Shown here: positions 1 to 8,307 of the stretch, in pieces
How the letters are laid out: each line of letters starts with the position of its first letter
Position numbering within the stretch: the stretch's first letter is position 1
DNA from: Pseudactinotalea terrae
GTDB lineage: Bacteria; Actinomycetota; Actinomycetes; Actinomycetales; Beutenbergiaceae
DNA: 64,000 nt
Direction: 5' to 3'
Assembly (NCBI RefSeq): GCF_009733845.1
Contig: NZ_WNXZ01000005.1
Span: forward strand, 248,001-312,000
The notes under the pieces: generated by a model
Databases searched by the model: none
What the model was told of the DNA's origin: nothing
Seen by the model: the letters and a program-made list of their open reading frames with translations, nothing else
Translations under genes and position numbers: made by a program

Positions 1-305
1 ACCTGCTCACGGACATCGACACCGGCAGCGAGTTCACGAACGTCACGCCCGAGACGGCGCTGGGGGCGATCACCGCCCGTGGGAGGACTCCGCTGACGAT
101 CGCCGAGGGCATCGCGCTGGTCACGCAGCGACCGGACATGCTCCGCAAGAACAAGTGCTTCTCGCTGCTCGCCTCGCGCCGGGGCAACCAGCAGGTGCCG
201 GCCATCTGGATCTCCGAGCGCGCACCGAAGCTCGGCTGGTGCTGGGACCGGAACCCGCACACGTGGTTGGGCTCCGCCTCGGCAGCAGCGCGCATCGCCG
301 GGTAG
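1..305 (+). CDS. DUF5701-like protein, C-terminal part (5' end outside window)
   Basis: The open frame enters from the left edge (first complete codon at base 3) and stops with TAG at 303-305, giving about 100 C-terminal residues. The visible part contains RGRTPLTIAEGIALVT, a central KNKCFSLLASR segment and WCWDRNPHTWLGSASA near the end. From memory this matches the C-terminus of the actinobacterial DUF5701 family, whose function is unknown. There is no signal peptide or membrane segment in the visible part. The murE-like gene starts 27 bases downstream on the same strand, so the two may be co-transcribed. The family assignment rests on recall only. Confidence 0.7.
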   Translation, partial: LLTDIDTGSEFTNVTPETALGAITARGRTPLTIAEGIALVTQRPDMLRKNKCFSLLASRRGNQQVPAIWISERAPKLGWCWDRNPHTWLGSASAAARIAG

Positions 306-332
306 CGCTCCCGGCGGTGGCACCATGAGTCC

Positions 333-1808
333 ATGCAGCTGCGTGACCTCTCCGACGCCGTGGGCGCCCCGTCAGCGGGGCTGCCCGACCTCGAGGTCAC
401 GGCGGTCACCCACAACGCGGGGTGGGTGAGCCCGGGCGCGCTCTACGTGGCGATCCGGGGTGCCCGTGCCGACGGGCATGCGTTCGTCGACGCCGCGGTG
501 GCCGCGGGCGCTGTCGCGGTGATCGGCGAGGGCCTGCCCGACGGCGCGACCTGCCCCGTCCCGTACCTCACCGTGGCCTCGGCCCGTGGGGCGCTGGCCG
601 ACGCCGCCGCCGCGCTGGCCGGCCACCCGAGCCGGCGGCTGCGGGTGGTGGGCGTGACCGGGACCGATGGCAAGACCACCACCAGCTGGTTGACGCGGCA
701 CCTGCTGCGTGCGGCTCGGCTCCCTACCGGGCTGCTCTCCACGGTCGGGTACGAGCTCGCCGACGGCGAGCTGCACCACTTCCCCGCGCACTTCACGACG
801 CCGGAGGCGCCCGAGGTGCAGCGGGTGCTCGGCGAGCTGGTGAGCACCGGCGCGCGGGCCGTGGTGCTCGAGGCCAGCAGCCACGCGCTCGCGATGGACC
901 GGGTCCGGGCCGTGGCCTGGGACGTCGCGGTGTGGACCAACCTGACGAGCGAGCACCTCGACTTCCACGGCACCGTGGAGAACTACTTCGCCGAAAAGGC
1001 GAAGCTCGTCGAGCGGTCACCGTTCGCGGTGCTCAACGCCGACGACCCCTGGACCGAGCAGCTCCACGGCCGGGCTCCCGAGGAGACGCTGTACTCCGCC
1101 GAGGGCGCCGAGGCCGCGTGGACGGCCCACGACATCCGGGAGCTGCCCGACGGGCTCAGCTTCGCCGTCGAGAGCCCGCTCGGGCGGCTCGAGGCGATGC
1201 TGCCCATGATCGGCCGGTTCAACGTGGCCAACGCGCTCGCCGCGATGGCTGCCGCGCATCGCTTGGGTGCGACGGCGGAGCAGCTGATCGAGGGTCTGCG
1301 CACGTTCTCGGGGGTGCCGGGTCGGATGGAGCTGGTCCCCGGGATCCCCGGGCAGGACCCTCGCGTGATCGTGGACTTCGCGCACACCCCGCCGAGCCTG
1401 GAGAAGGCGCTGAGCACCGTGCGTGCCACCACCGAGGGTGAGCTGTGGGTGGTGATCGGGTCGGCCGGCGGGCCGCGCGACCCCTCGAAGCGGGCCCCCC
1501 TCGGCGAGGTGGCGGCGCGGCTGGCGGACCACGCGATCTTCACCGAGGAGGACCACCGCGACACCCCGCTGGCGGAGATCCTCGCGGAGATGGAGCGTGG
1601 CGCCGCCCTCGCCCCGAGCGCGGGGACGACCCGGAGCATCGGCAACAGGACCGAGGCGATCCGCCACGCCGTCGAGCACGCCCGCCCGGGGGACACCGTG
1701 GTGCTGGCCGGCAAGGGGCCCGAGGACACCCTGGAGCGCGACACCGAGACGATCGCCTGGGACGAGGTCGCCGAGGCCCGCTCGGCCCTCGCCCGCCGCC
1801 ACTCCTGA
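333..1808 (+). CDS. MurE-like Mur ligase (UDP-MurNAc-dipeptide:amino acid ligase paralogue)
   Basis: This 491-residue protein has the three-domain Mur ligase layout and typical MurE length. The N-terminal domain spans about 1-100. The central ATPase carries the P-loop GTDGKTTT (110-117), TTPE (155-158, substrate contact), SSHAL (182-186) and the FHGTVENYF-AEKAKL stretch holding the lysine that is carbamylated in MurE enzymes. The C-terminal domain starts near 330 (GRMELV, DFAHTPPSLEKAL). MurE adds the third residue of the peptidoglycan stem peptide in the cytoplasm. The C-terminal motif that selects diaminopimelate (DNPR) or, in altered form, lysine reads EDHRD (406-410) here, so the amino acid substrate cannot be inferred. 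There are no mur or fts neighbours, so this may be a second, specialised MurE rather than the main cell-wall enzyme. Confidence 0.85.
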   Translation: MQLRDLSDAVGAPSAGLPDLEVTAVTHNAGWVSPGALYVAIRGARADGHAFVDAAVAAGAVAVIGEGLPDGATCPVPYLTVASARGALADAAAALAGHPSRRLRVVGVTGTDGKTTTSWLTRHLLRAARLPTGLLSTVGYELADGELHHFPAHFTTPEAPEVQRVLGELVSTGARAVVLEASSHALAMDRVRAVAWDVAVWTNLTSEHLDFHGTVENYFAEKAKLVERSPFAVLNADDPWTEQLHGRAPEETLYSAEGAEAAWTAHDIRELPDGLSFAVESPLGRLEAMLPMIGRFNVANALAAMAAAHRLGATAEQLIEGLRTFSGVPGRMELVPGIPGQDPRVIVDFAHTPPSLEKALSTVRATTEGELWVVIGSAGGPRDPSKRAPLGEVAARLADHAIFTEEDHRDTPLAEILAEMERGAALAPSAGTTRSIGNRTEAIRHAVEHARPGDTVVLAGKGPEDTLERDTETIAWDEVAEARSALARRHS

Positions 1809-1887
1809 CCCGATTCAGCCGCTCCGGACCTCTTGGTGGGTCCCCGGCTCCACGTGGCTCGGCGCGGGGGTGCGGAGAAACACGTAC

Positions 1888-2041
1888 TGAACGGCCCTCC
1901 GACTGCCGCGACCAGGTGGTTCTGCCCGGTCGTGCCCGCCGACCAGGTGGTTCTGCCCGCATAGCGGGCGCATTCCGGGCAGGACCCCCTGTTCGGCCGA
2001 CACGCGAGCAGAACCCCCTGTTCGGCACCTGCGGGTTGACA
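1888..2041. mobile_element. Candidate MITE-like element with two inward-facing pairs of end repeats
   Basis: This accounts for the 363-base gene-free gap at 1809-2171 between two convergent genes. Two forward copies of CGACCAGGTGGTTCTGCCCG lie at 1909-1928 and 1940-1959, 31 bases apart. Two reverse copies, with core complement CGAACAGGGGGTTCTGC, lie around 1980-1997 and 2009-2026, 29 bases apart. A small hairpin, GCCCGC-ATA-GCGGGC, follows the second forward copy. The outer edges read TGAAC at 1888 and GTTGACA ending at 2041. Doubled, inward-facing end repeats resemble the multiple transposase-binding ends of IS21-type elements, so I infer a short derivative without a transposase. No clear target duplication is visible and the outer limits are approximate. 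Confidence 0.5.
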
Positions 2042-2171
2042 GAACTGACACGGGCAGGCGAGTCAGACGCCTCATGACAGGTGACGACCCACAGGTGTCA
2101 GGAGAGCACGATTTCACTGCCACCTTCGCCGCGCCTTCGACGTGCCGGAGGTGCGGTGAGACCGGGGGAGG

Positions 2172-2627
2172 TCAGGGGGCGGGCGACTCGATGTCGTCGC
2201 GCTTGAGGGCGGTCGGGTCGAAGTCGCGCGGCTCCACCATGACGATCCAGTTGCCGGAGTTGTCCCGGATGAGCGCCTCCACACCGTAGGGGCGGTCCGC
2301 GGGCTCCTGCAGGATCGTCACGCCCCTCGCGGCGAGCGCCTCGCAGGTGGCACGGCAGTCGTCGACGTTGAGACCGACGCCGGGCATGCCGCCCGAGTCG
2401 AGCGAGCGGTGGATCTGGGTCTGCAGCTCCTCGCTCAGCGGCGGGCCAGGGGTCGTGAGGTGCAGGTGCAGCTCCGGCTGCTGCGGGTGGACGACTGTGA
2501 GCCAGCGGAAGTCCTCCGCGAGCCGGATGTCGTCACCGACCTCGAAGCCGAGGACGTCGGTGTAGAAGGTGAGTGAGGCGTCCTGGTCCTTCACCCACAC
2601 GCTGACAAGGGAGACGTTCGTGATCAT
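2172..2627 (-). CDS. VOC (glyoxalase/bleomycin-resistance) family protein
   Basis: This 151-residue protein begins MITNVSLVSVWVKDQDASLTFYTDVLGFEV, the typical first beta-alpha-beta unit of the vicinal oxygen chelate fold. A second half contains VGLNVDDCRATCEALAARG and ends with NSGNWIVMVEPRDF. Such proteins are metal-dependent lyases, dioxygenases or binding proteins; the substrate cannot be told. I chose the ATG at 2627 because the open frame upstream has no VOC-like sequence and overlaps the AraC gene. The AraC-type regulator ends 10 bases before this start on the same strand, so the two form a regulator-enzyme pair, and the VOC protein may be a target or partner of it. Confidence 0.85.
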   Translation of the reverse strand: MITNVSLVSVWVKDQDASLTFYTDVLGFEVGDDIRLAEDFRWLTVVHPQQPELHLHLTTPGPPLSEELQTQIHRSLDSGGMPGVGLNVDDCRATCEALAARGVTILQEPADRPYGVEALIRDNSGNWIVMVEPRDFDPTALKRDDIESPAP

Positions 2628-2637
2628 GTGGATCACG

Positions 2638-3105
2638 TTAGGGAGTCGGGCGGTGGCCGCGCTTCTCCGTGCTTGCTGTGCCTGCTGCACCATCAGCCGA
2701 CTTCTCCACCAGCCCCCACATGAAGACGTAGCACCCCGGGATGCGTGGCGCTCCCGCCGCCGCATACCGCGCCTGGAACTGGCTCGGGCTCTCGCCCACG
2801 ATCTCGCGGAACCGCGAGCTGAAGGAACCCAGGCTCGAGAACCCGACGGCGTGGCACACCTCGGTCACCGACAGGTTCGTCGCGCGCAGGAGATCCTGGG
2901 CCCGCTCGACCCGACGTTCGGAGACGTAGGCGCGAGGGCTCCTGCCGTAGGTCGCGGTGAAGAGCCGGTGGAAGTGGAACTTGCTCAGCCGTGCGACGGC
3001 CGCGAGCGCCTCGAGGTCCAGCGGCTCGGAGAAGTTGCGGTCCGCGTGGTCACGAGCGGCGCGCAGGTGGACGAGCACGTCGTCGTGAGCGCGGGTGGTC
3101 GTCAC
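2638..3105 (-). CDS. AraC-family transcriptional regulator (small, HTH at N-terminus)
   Basis: This protein has about 155 residues from a GTG start (VTTTRAHDDVLVHL). The two helix-turn-helix units of the AraC/XylS family occupy about residues 15-115: LEALAAVARLSKFHFHRLF, then VTEVCHAVGFSSLGSFSSRF and the closing GESPSQF. The usual N-terminal ligand domain is absent. The short C-terminal tail after the HTH (CYVFMWGLVEKS) resembles the hydrophobic tail often seen when an AraC regulator is paired with a VOC gene. The VOC gene follows after 10 bases. I rejected starts further upstream because that sequence overlaps the preceding gene and is low-complexity Arg/Ala. Confidence 0.85.
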   Translation of the reverse strand: MTTTRAHDDVLVHLRAARDHADRNFSEPLDLEALAAVARLSKFHFHRLFTATYGRSPRAYVSERRVERAQDLLRATNLSVTEVCHAVGFSSLGSFSSRFREIVGESPSQFQARYAAAGAPRIPGCYVFMWGLVEKSADGAAGTASTEKRGHRPTP

Positions 3106-3140
3106 ACCTGCGACGCTATCGCAGCGCCCGGCAGCCGAGC

Positions 3141-4631
3141 TCAGAAGGTCAGTGGGCAGTCGTGTCCGGCGAGCACGTCGTCGGCCGCGCGGGCGTGCGA
3201 GCGCGAGAGGTTCCACTCCCAGACCGAGCCGGGCGCCGCCGTCTCGTAGTGGGCGAGCAGGCACGAGCGCAACGGCTCCTCGAGGGTGTCGATGGCCGGC
3301 ACGGCGTCGGCGGAGAGCTGTTGCAGGTGCCAGATGTCGAGCGGGACCTCCTGCTCCCCGGTGTTGTAGCGCACCATCAGCGCCGAGGGGTTGGCGAGCG
3401 CGAGCAGCAGCATCGCGACGCCTGCCACCCGCACCGCTGCCAGCGGAAGCCACCGTGCACGCCACCGCACCCCGGCTGCGAGCACCAGCAGCAGGATCGC
3501 GCCCATCACGGCCTCACCGGTCGCGGCGAGCAGTCGCAGCTCCGTGAGCCCGTAGGCCTGCACGTACAGCGACATCCGCACCAGCGCGGTCGCGACGACA
3601 CCCAGCGCCGCCACGCACAGCACGGCCAGCGCCGCACGCACGGCCCGGCCTGGAGCAGCGCCGCCCGCAGGCCTCGGCGCTCGCCGCGCGAACCATGCCA
3701 CCACCACGAGCGTCAGCGCCGTGACGGCCACGAGCTGGCCGAAGCCCTGGCGTGCGTAGGCGGCGTAGGTGAGCCCCACTGTCGCGTGCACATAGTCGTC
3801 GCCGCCGACGGCGGTCGCCACCTGGGTGACCAGGAATGCCACCATGAGGGCGCCCAGGGCCAGCACCGGGACGAACCACTCCGCGGGCCGGTAGGCACCC
3901 GGCCGAGCCAGCCGGGTCACCGACCAGCCGGGGCGTCGTACGGCGAGGCTGGCCACCCCCAGCGTGGCGGCACCGGCGAGCACGCCGACAGCCAGCCTGG
4001 CGGGGAGCAGGCTCAGGTCCAGCGAGGGCAGCAGGGTCGCGAAGACGGCGTCAGCACTCGCCAGCAAGGTCGAGAAGACCACGAGGATGACGGCGGTGAT
4101 CGCCGCCGTCCGCAGCCATCGCCCCATCGCGGCACGGTGACCGTGGGAGGCCACCACCAGCCCACCCGCGAACCAGACCAGCCCGCGCGTGACCGCCGCC
4201 GGCGCCGTCGGCACCGCAAGTGCGAGCCCCAGCGGGCTGCGCGCCCCGGCCGCCGCCACTGCGGTCAGCCCGAACGCGGCCAGCAGGCTCAGCGCGACCA
4301 CCCACTCGGCATCCCGGATCGCCGCGACCGAGCCGAGCGCCACCGCGAGCGCCGCGGTGACCAGCGTGCCCCAGGCACGCCGGCGGAGCAGCGCTGGCAC
4401 GGCCGGCGCCCAGATCAGCGGGATCGTGAACGCGAGCCCGAGGCCCGGCCGGTTCCCCGTCGCTAGCAGCGCCACCACCACGGCGACACCGACGGCCCCG
4501 CCGGCGAGAGGCATCGGCATCGGCGCGTCGTGCGCGGTGCCGAACCTCGCCAGCGCACGCCCCACCAGGCTGGGCTCAGGAAGCCGGGCCGGTGTGACAA
4601 CAGGGAACCTGTGGGCAGCGGCATCGCTCAT
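3141..4631 (-). CDS. DUF4153/DUF4173-like polytopic membrane protein
   Basis: This 496-residue protein has about ten to twelve predicted membrane segments, starting with AGGAVGVAVVVALLA, and alternates short Arg-rich loops with Ala/Val/Leu-rich helices. The central stretch YVHATVGLTYAAYARQGFGQ is, from memory, the hallmark of the DUF4153/DUF4173 family of unknown function. The C-terminus (residues about 415-496: LDIWHLQQLSADAVPAIDTL, then SCLLAHYE) is soluble and probably extracytoplasmic, as in relatives. It is followed after 35 bases by the AraC gene on the same strand. No signal suggests a substrate. Confidence 0.8.
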   Translation of the reverse strand: MSDAAAHRFPVVTPARLPEPSLVGRALARFGTAHDAPMPMPLAGGAVGVAVVVALLATGNRPGLGLAFTIPLIWAPAVPALLRRRAWGTLVTAALAVALGSVAAIRDAEWVVALSLLAAFGLTAVAAAGARSPLGLALAVPTAPAAVTRGLVWFAGGLVVASHGHRAAMGRWLRTAAITAVILVVFSTLLASADAVFATLLPSLDLSLLPARLAVGVLAGAATLGVASLAVRRPGWSVTRLARPGAYRPAEWFVPVLALGALMVAFLVTQVATAVGGDDYVHATVGLTYAAYARQGFGQLVAVTALTLVVVAWFARRAPRPAGGAAPGRAVRAALAVLCVAALGVVATALVRMSLYVQAYGLTELRLLAATGEAVMGAILLLVLAAGVRWRARWLPLAAVRVAGVAMLLLALANPSALMVRYNTGEQEVPLDIWHLQQLSADAVPAIDTLEEPLRSCLLAHYETAAPGSVWEWNLSRSHARAADDVLAGHDCPLTF

Positions 4632-4717
4632 GCAGCCGACGCTAGAGTCGCGCTCAGGAGGTGCCCGGGAGCGATCCTGGAGCGCGCGTGCGGGTGTTGT
4701 GAAGGAAGCCGCTGCTG

Positions 4718-4766
4718 CGGTGGGACAGCGTCCACGCCGCCGCTTGCTGTGGGCGCTGTCCCACCC
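4718..4766. terminator. Strong hairpin built from two opposed GGTGGGACAGCG motifs
   Basis: Arms at 4718-4735 (CGGTGGGACAGCGTCCAC) and 4749-4766 (complement of GGGTGGGACAGCGCCCAC) match at 16 of 18 positions around a 13-base loop. The hairpin lies just downstream of the minus-strand acyltransferase gene and upstream of the next gene on that strand, so it could end transcription, though there is no U-tract. The motif resembles the GGTGGCTCAGCGTCCA repeats at 45.47-45.65 kb, which suggests a dispersed repeat rather than a dedicated terminator. Confidence 0.55.
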
Positions 4767-4804
4767 GCGCCTGCTGGCGTGGGCGCCGGCCTACCTGCGG
4801 CCGC

Positions 4805-5860
4805 TCACAGCACTCTGGTGATCACCGGTACCCGTCGTAGCGGGAGCACGACGGCGAGCGTCGCCACCACGACGACGAGCACCCGCAGGAGCAGGGTCGT
4901 CAGATCGGGAGCGGGCTCGTCGCCGCCCAACCAGCCGGTCGCGGTCAGCACGGCGAGGACCGTCATGTGGAACCCGAAGATGCCCATCGTCGCGGCGCCG
5001 AGCTCGCGCCCGACCGTCATCGCCGGCGGCTCGAGCAGCGAGCGCAGGGCGCCGTCGGGCGCCAGCAAGCCGTGCGCGACCAGGAACACACCGATCGAGT
5101 ACAGCGCCATGCCCGCGCCGTAGTAGCTGACCGGTGCGGCGGTGTGCAACCACGCCGGTGCCGCGTCGTTCTCCCACTGCCAGGACACCAGAGCGCCGAG
5201 GCCGATGGTGGCGACCGCGCACGCGACGAGCCACGTTCCGCGTAGCCGCACCTCGCGCAGCACCCATCCGAGGATGTAGTAGCCCAGGTAGGGCAACCAC
5301 CACAGCAGCGCGTTCTCGAGGTACTGGCCCGGCACCGAGGTCGCGGCCACGGCTGCCGTACCGATGAGCGCGAGCCCACCGAGCACGGCCGCGCCACGCC
5401 GCCCCCAGCGCTGGATCAGCGGCATCAGCAGCGGAGTCAGCAGCGAGAGCCCGAGCACGATCCAGAAGAAGTACAGCTGCGTGAACAGCTCCCCGAGGAA
5501 GGTGCGCCGCACGATGTCGGAGGACACGATGTCATCGCCCCGAACGGCCCGCACGCCGATGTACCAGGCGTGCCAGAACACCACCGCCGGCACGAGCCGC
5601 AGCGCGCGGCGGCGCAGGAACGCCCCTGCCCCGCGATACCGGTCCGGTTCGAGGTTCAGCGCCCCGCTGACCATCACGAACACGGGCACGGCGAAATGGC
5701 TTCCGAAGTCGAGCGCGAGCGCCACCAGCCCGGTCGTGCGTGTCCGGGCGTCCGGAGCGGCAGCCGTGGAGGCTGTCGTGTGGATGACCATCACCCCGAC
5801 GATGGCGATCGCACGGAGCCACGTCATCCACGCCGTCGACGACGGCTCGCTCCGGGCCAC
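4805..5860 (-). CDS. Acyltransferase family membrane protein (Acyl_transf_3 / OafA type)
   Basis: This 351-residue integral membrane protein has about ten predicted membrane helices. The N-terminal STAWMTWLRAIAIVGVMVIHT holds the typical first-helix Arg and catalytic-type His of membrane-bound acyltransferase-3 proteins. Next come FAVPVFVMVSGAL and a basic loop, FLRRRALRLVPAVVFWH, also typical. These enzymes O-acetylate or O-succinylate cell-surface sugars, antibiotics or peptidoglycan; the acceptor is unknown here. It starts with GTG at 5860. A candidate -10 (TATCTT) lies six bases upstream, suggesting a leaderless message. Confidence 0.85.
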   Translation of the reverse strand: MARSEPSSTAWMTWLRAIAIVGVMVIHTTASTAAAPDARTRTTGLVALALDFGSHFAVPVFVMVSGALNLEPDRYRGAGAFLRRRALRLVPAVVFWHAWYIGVRAVRGDDIVSSDIVRRTFLGELFTQLYFFWIVLGLSLLTPLLMPLIQRWGRRGAAVLGGLALIGTAAVAATSVPGQYLENALLWWLPYLGYYILGWVLREVRLRGTWLVACAVATIGLGALVSWQWENDAAPAWLHTAAPVSYYGAGMALYSIGVFLVAHGLLAPDGALRSLLEPPAMTVGRELGAATMGIFGFHMTVLAVLTATGWLGGDEPAPDLTTLLLRVLVVVVATLAVVLPLRRVPVITRVL

Positions 5861-5866
5861 CGGTCA

Positions 5867-5896
5867 AAGATAACGAATCGGTAACGAATCGGTCGA
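5867..5896 (-). promoter_or_regulatory. Candidate leaderless promoter with 11-bp tandem repeat upstream of the acyltransferase
   Basis: On the minus strand TATCTT (5872-5867) is a good -10, with TCGACC (5896-5891) as a weak -35 at 18-base spacing. The predicted transcript would begin at or next to the GTG start at 5860. The spacer and -35 contain two exact tandem copies of an 11-mer, TAACGAATCGG on the plus strand, at 5871-5881 and 5882-5892. Direct repeats with an 11-bp period are the classic layout for response-regulator binding. Confidence 0.45.
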
Positions 5897-6055
5897 ACGG
5901 CGCCGGTCGACGCCCACCAGCGCGATCGATCTCGCTCGCACATCACGATGCCGACACGATCCGGGCTCGAGCGGCAACCCGCCCGCAGGACGCCGTGAGA
6001 GCGCGCACAATGGCGAGGTCGGGCACTCCCGGCAGTAGTCGACGAAGGAGTCACA

Positions 6056-7339
6056 ATGCGACGGATCACAGCCATGGCGGTCGCCTCGGCGGCCGTGCTC
6101 GCACTCGCTGCCTGCGGCAGCGGCAACAGCGGGGGTGGCGGCGGCGGTGGCGGCGGCGGCGGTGAGAGCACCGACGTCGAGGTCTTCACCTGGTGGGCAG
6201 CGGGGTCAGAGCTGACCGGGCTGGAGGCCCTGGAGTCCGTGTTCGCGGAGCAGCACCCCGACTTCACGTTCGTCAACGGAGCCGTCGCCGGTGGCGCAGG
6301 CTCCGCGGCGAAAGACCTGCTGCAGACGCGGCTGCAGGCGGGCGATCCGCCGGACACGTTCCAGGCACACGCGGGCGCCGAGCTGCAGGACTACATCGAC
6401 GCCGCCCAGATCGAGGACGTCTCGGACCTCTACGACGAGTTCGGGCTCACCGACGCCTTCCCGCAGGACCTGATCGACCTGCTCACGGTCGATGGTGCGA
6501 TCTACTCGGTCCCCTCGAACATCCACCGCTCCAACGTGGTGTGGGCGAACCCCGAGGTGCTGGAGGCAGCCGCGCTGGACCCGGCTGCCCCGCCGGCTGA
6601 CATCGACGCCTGGATCGAGGACCTGCAGACCGTGCAGGACAGCGGCGTCGCGACCCCGCTCTCGGTCGCAGCCCCGTGGACGCAGGTGCACCTGCTCGAG
6701 ACCGTGCTGATGGCGGACCTGGGCGCTGAGGCGTACGTGGGCCTCTGGGACGGCAGCACCGACTGGAGCGGCGCGGAGGTCACCGGCGCGCTCGAGCACT
6801 TCGAGACGCTGATCGGCTTCACGAACACCGACCGTGACGGGCTCGACTGGCCCGACGCCACCCAGATGGTCATGGACGGCACGGCCGCCTACAACGTGAT
6901 GGGCGACTGGGCGGTCGCGGCGTTCGAGGAGGCCGAGATCGAACGCGGCACCGGTTTCGTCGAGTTCCCGGTGCCGGGGACCGACGGCACGTTCGGGTTC
7001 CTCGCAGACTCCTTCACGCTGCCCGTGGGCGCACCGAACCCCGAGGGCGCCACGGCCTGGCTGGAGACGGTCGGCTCGCTCGAGGGTCAGGTTGCCTTCA
7101 ACCAGGCCAAGGGCTCGATCCCGGCCCGGACCGACGCCGACCCGGCCGACTTCTCCGAGTACCAGCAGTCGGCCATCGAGTCCTACGCGAACGACACGAT
7201 CCTGCCCTCGCTGGCCCACGGCGCCGCTGCGCCGATCGCCGTGCTCAACGCCATCACCGACGCCGTGAGCAAGTACACGGCCGGTGGTTCGGACCTGGCG
7301 ACCCTGCAGTCCGAGCTGGCTGCGGCAGCCGGATCCTGA
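6056..7339 (+). CDS. Carbohydrate ABC transporter substrate-binding lipoprotein
   Basis: This 427-residue lipoprotein has a basic n-region (MRR), a hydrophobic core and the lipobox LAAC with Cys20. A Gly-rich linker follows (GNS, then a run of Gly encoded by a GGC/GGT microsatellite at about 6133-6162) to hold the domain away from the membrane. The rest is a family-1 sugar-binding fold: TDVEVFTWWAAGSELTGLEAL, later YSVPSNIHRSNVVWANPEVL and FLADSFTLPVGAPNPEGATAW. A GAAGGAG ribosome site at 6042-6048 supports the ATG at 6056. It is the first gene of an importer with the two permeases that follow. There is no ATPase gene, so a shared MsiK-type ATPase is likely. Confidence 0.92.
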   Translation: MRRITAMAVASAAVLALAACGSGNSGGGGGGGGGGGESTDVEVFTWWAAGSELTGLEALESVFAEQHPDFTFVNGAVAGGAGSAAKDLLQTRLQAGDPPDTFQAHAGAELQDYIDAAQIEDVSDLYDEFGLTDAFPQDLIDLLTVDGAIYSVPSNIHRSNVVWANPEVLEAAALDPAAPPADIDAWIEDLQTVQDSGVATPLSVAAPWTQVHLLETVLMADLGAEAYVGLWDGSTDWSGAEVTGALEHFETLIGFTNTDRDGLDWPDATQMVMDGTAAYNVMGDWAVAAFEEAEIERGTGFVEFPVPGTDGTFGFLADSFTLPVGAPNPEGATAWLETVGSLEGQVAFNQAKGSIPARTDADPADFSEYQQSAIESYANDTILPSLAHGAAAPIAVLNAITDAVSKYTAGGSDLATLQSELAAAAGS

Positions 7340-7380
7340 CGACGGCGCGCCCGGCGGCCCGATCGGGTCGCTGGGCGCGC

Positions 7381-8307
7381 GTGGTCACCGATCCCTCGCC
7401 GATCGATATGAGACGAGCCAAGTCCTGGGGCCCGCCGCTGCTGCTGCTGGCGCCCTCGGTGCTGCTGATCGCGGTGTTCGTGTACGGCCTGATCGCCGTG
7501 AACGCGGGCACCTCGTTCACCGACAACCACTCCGCCGCGCAGGCCAACGGCGTGGCCCCGATCTCCTTCGTGGGGGTCCAGAACTACCTCGACCTGCTGG
7601 CCTCGCCCGACTTCCAGCACTCGCTCAAGAACCTGGTGCTGTACACCGCCGTGTTCCTGGTGGGCACCCTGATCACCGGGTTCGTATGGGCGTGGCTGCT
7701 GGAGCGGCCGATCCGCGGTGAGGGCATCTTCCGCTCGATCTACCTGTTCCCGATGGCGGTCTCGTTCGTGGCCTCCGGTGTGGTCTGGCGCTGGCTGCTC
7801 AACTCCAACCAGGGTGAGGCCGCGAGCGGGCTGAACCGGCTGTTCCAGATCGTCGGCCTCGACGTCCTGCAGAACCCGTGGTGGAACAACATCACCTGGG
7901 GCATCGCGGCGATCGCGCTGCCCGCGGTGTGGCAGCTCTCGGGCTACGTGATGGCGCTCTTCCTCGCGGGGTTCCGCGGCATCCCCGACGAGCTGCGCGA
8001 GGCGGGCCGCATGGACGGCGCCTCCGAGTGGCAGGTGTACCGGTACGTGATCTTCCCCCAGCTCACCCCGGTGCTGCTGTCGGCGCTGATCATCATCGGC
8101 CACATGTCGCTGAAGGCGTTCGACCTGATCATGTCGATCTCGAGGCCCTCGAACTACCAGACCAAGGTGCCCGCGGTCGACATGTACGTGTTCAAGTCGA
8201 GCTATGACTTCGCGAGCTCGGCCGCCGTGGGGGCGATCCTGCTGATCATCGTCGCGCTGCTGATCGTTCCCTACCTGATCCACAGCTCGCGGAAGGACGG
8301 CCGATGA
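7381..8307 (+). CDS. Sugar ABC transporter permease 1 (MalF/UgpA type)
   Basis: Up to 308 residues with six membrane segments, beginning GPPLLLLAPSVLLIAVFVYG. The cytoplasmic EAA loop reads ELREAGRMDGASEWQVYRYV, the site that docks onto the ATPase. The start is uncertain: GTG at 7381 gives 308 residues and ATG at 7408 (MRRAKSWG) gives 299; neither has a clear ribosome site. It lies 41 bases after the binding-protein gene and overlaps the next permease by 4 bases (ATGA), so the three are one operon. The transported sugar cannot be inferred from sequence. Confidence 0.92.
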   Translation: MVTDPSPIDMRRAKSWGPPLLLLAPSVLLIAVFVYGLIAVNAGTSFTDNHSAAQANGVAPISFVGVQNYLDLLASPDFQHSLKNLVLYTAVFLVGTLITGFVWAWLLERPIRGEGIFRSIYLFPMAVSFVASGVVWRWLLNSNQGEAASGLNRLFQIVGLDVLQNPWWNNITWGIAAIALPAVWQLSGYVMALFLAGFRGIPDELREAGRMDGASEWQVYRYVIFPQLTPVLLSALIIIGHMSLKAFDLIMSISRPSNYQTKVPAVDMYVFKSSYDFASSAAVGAILLIIVALLIVPYLIHSSRKDGR

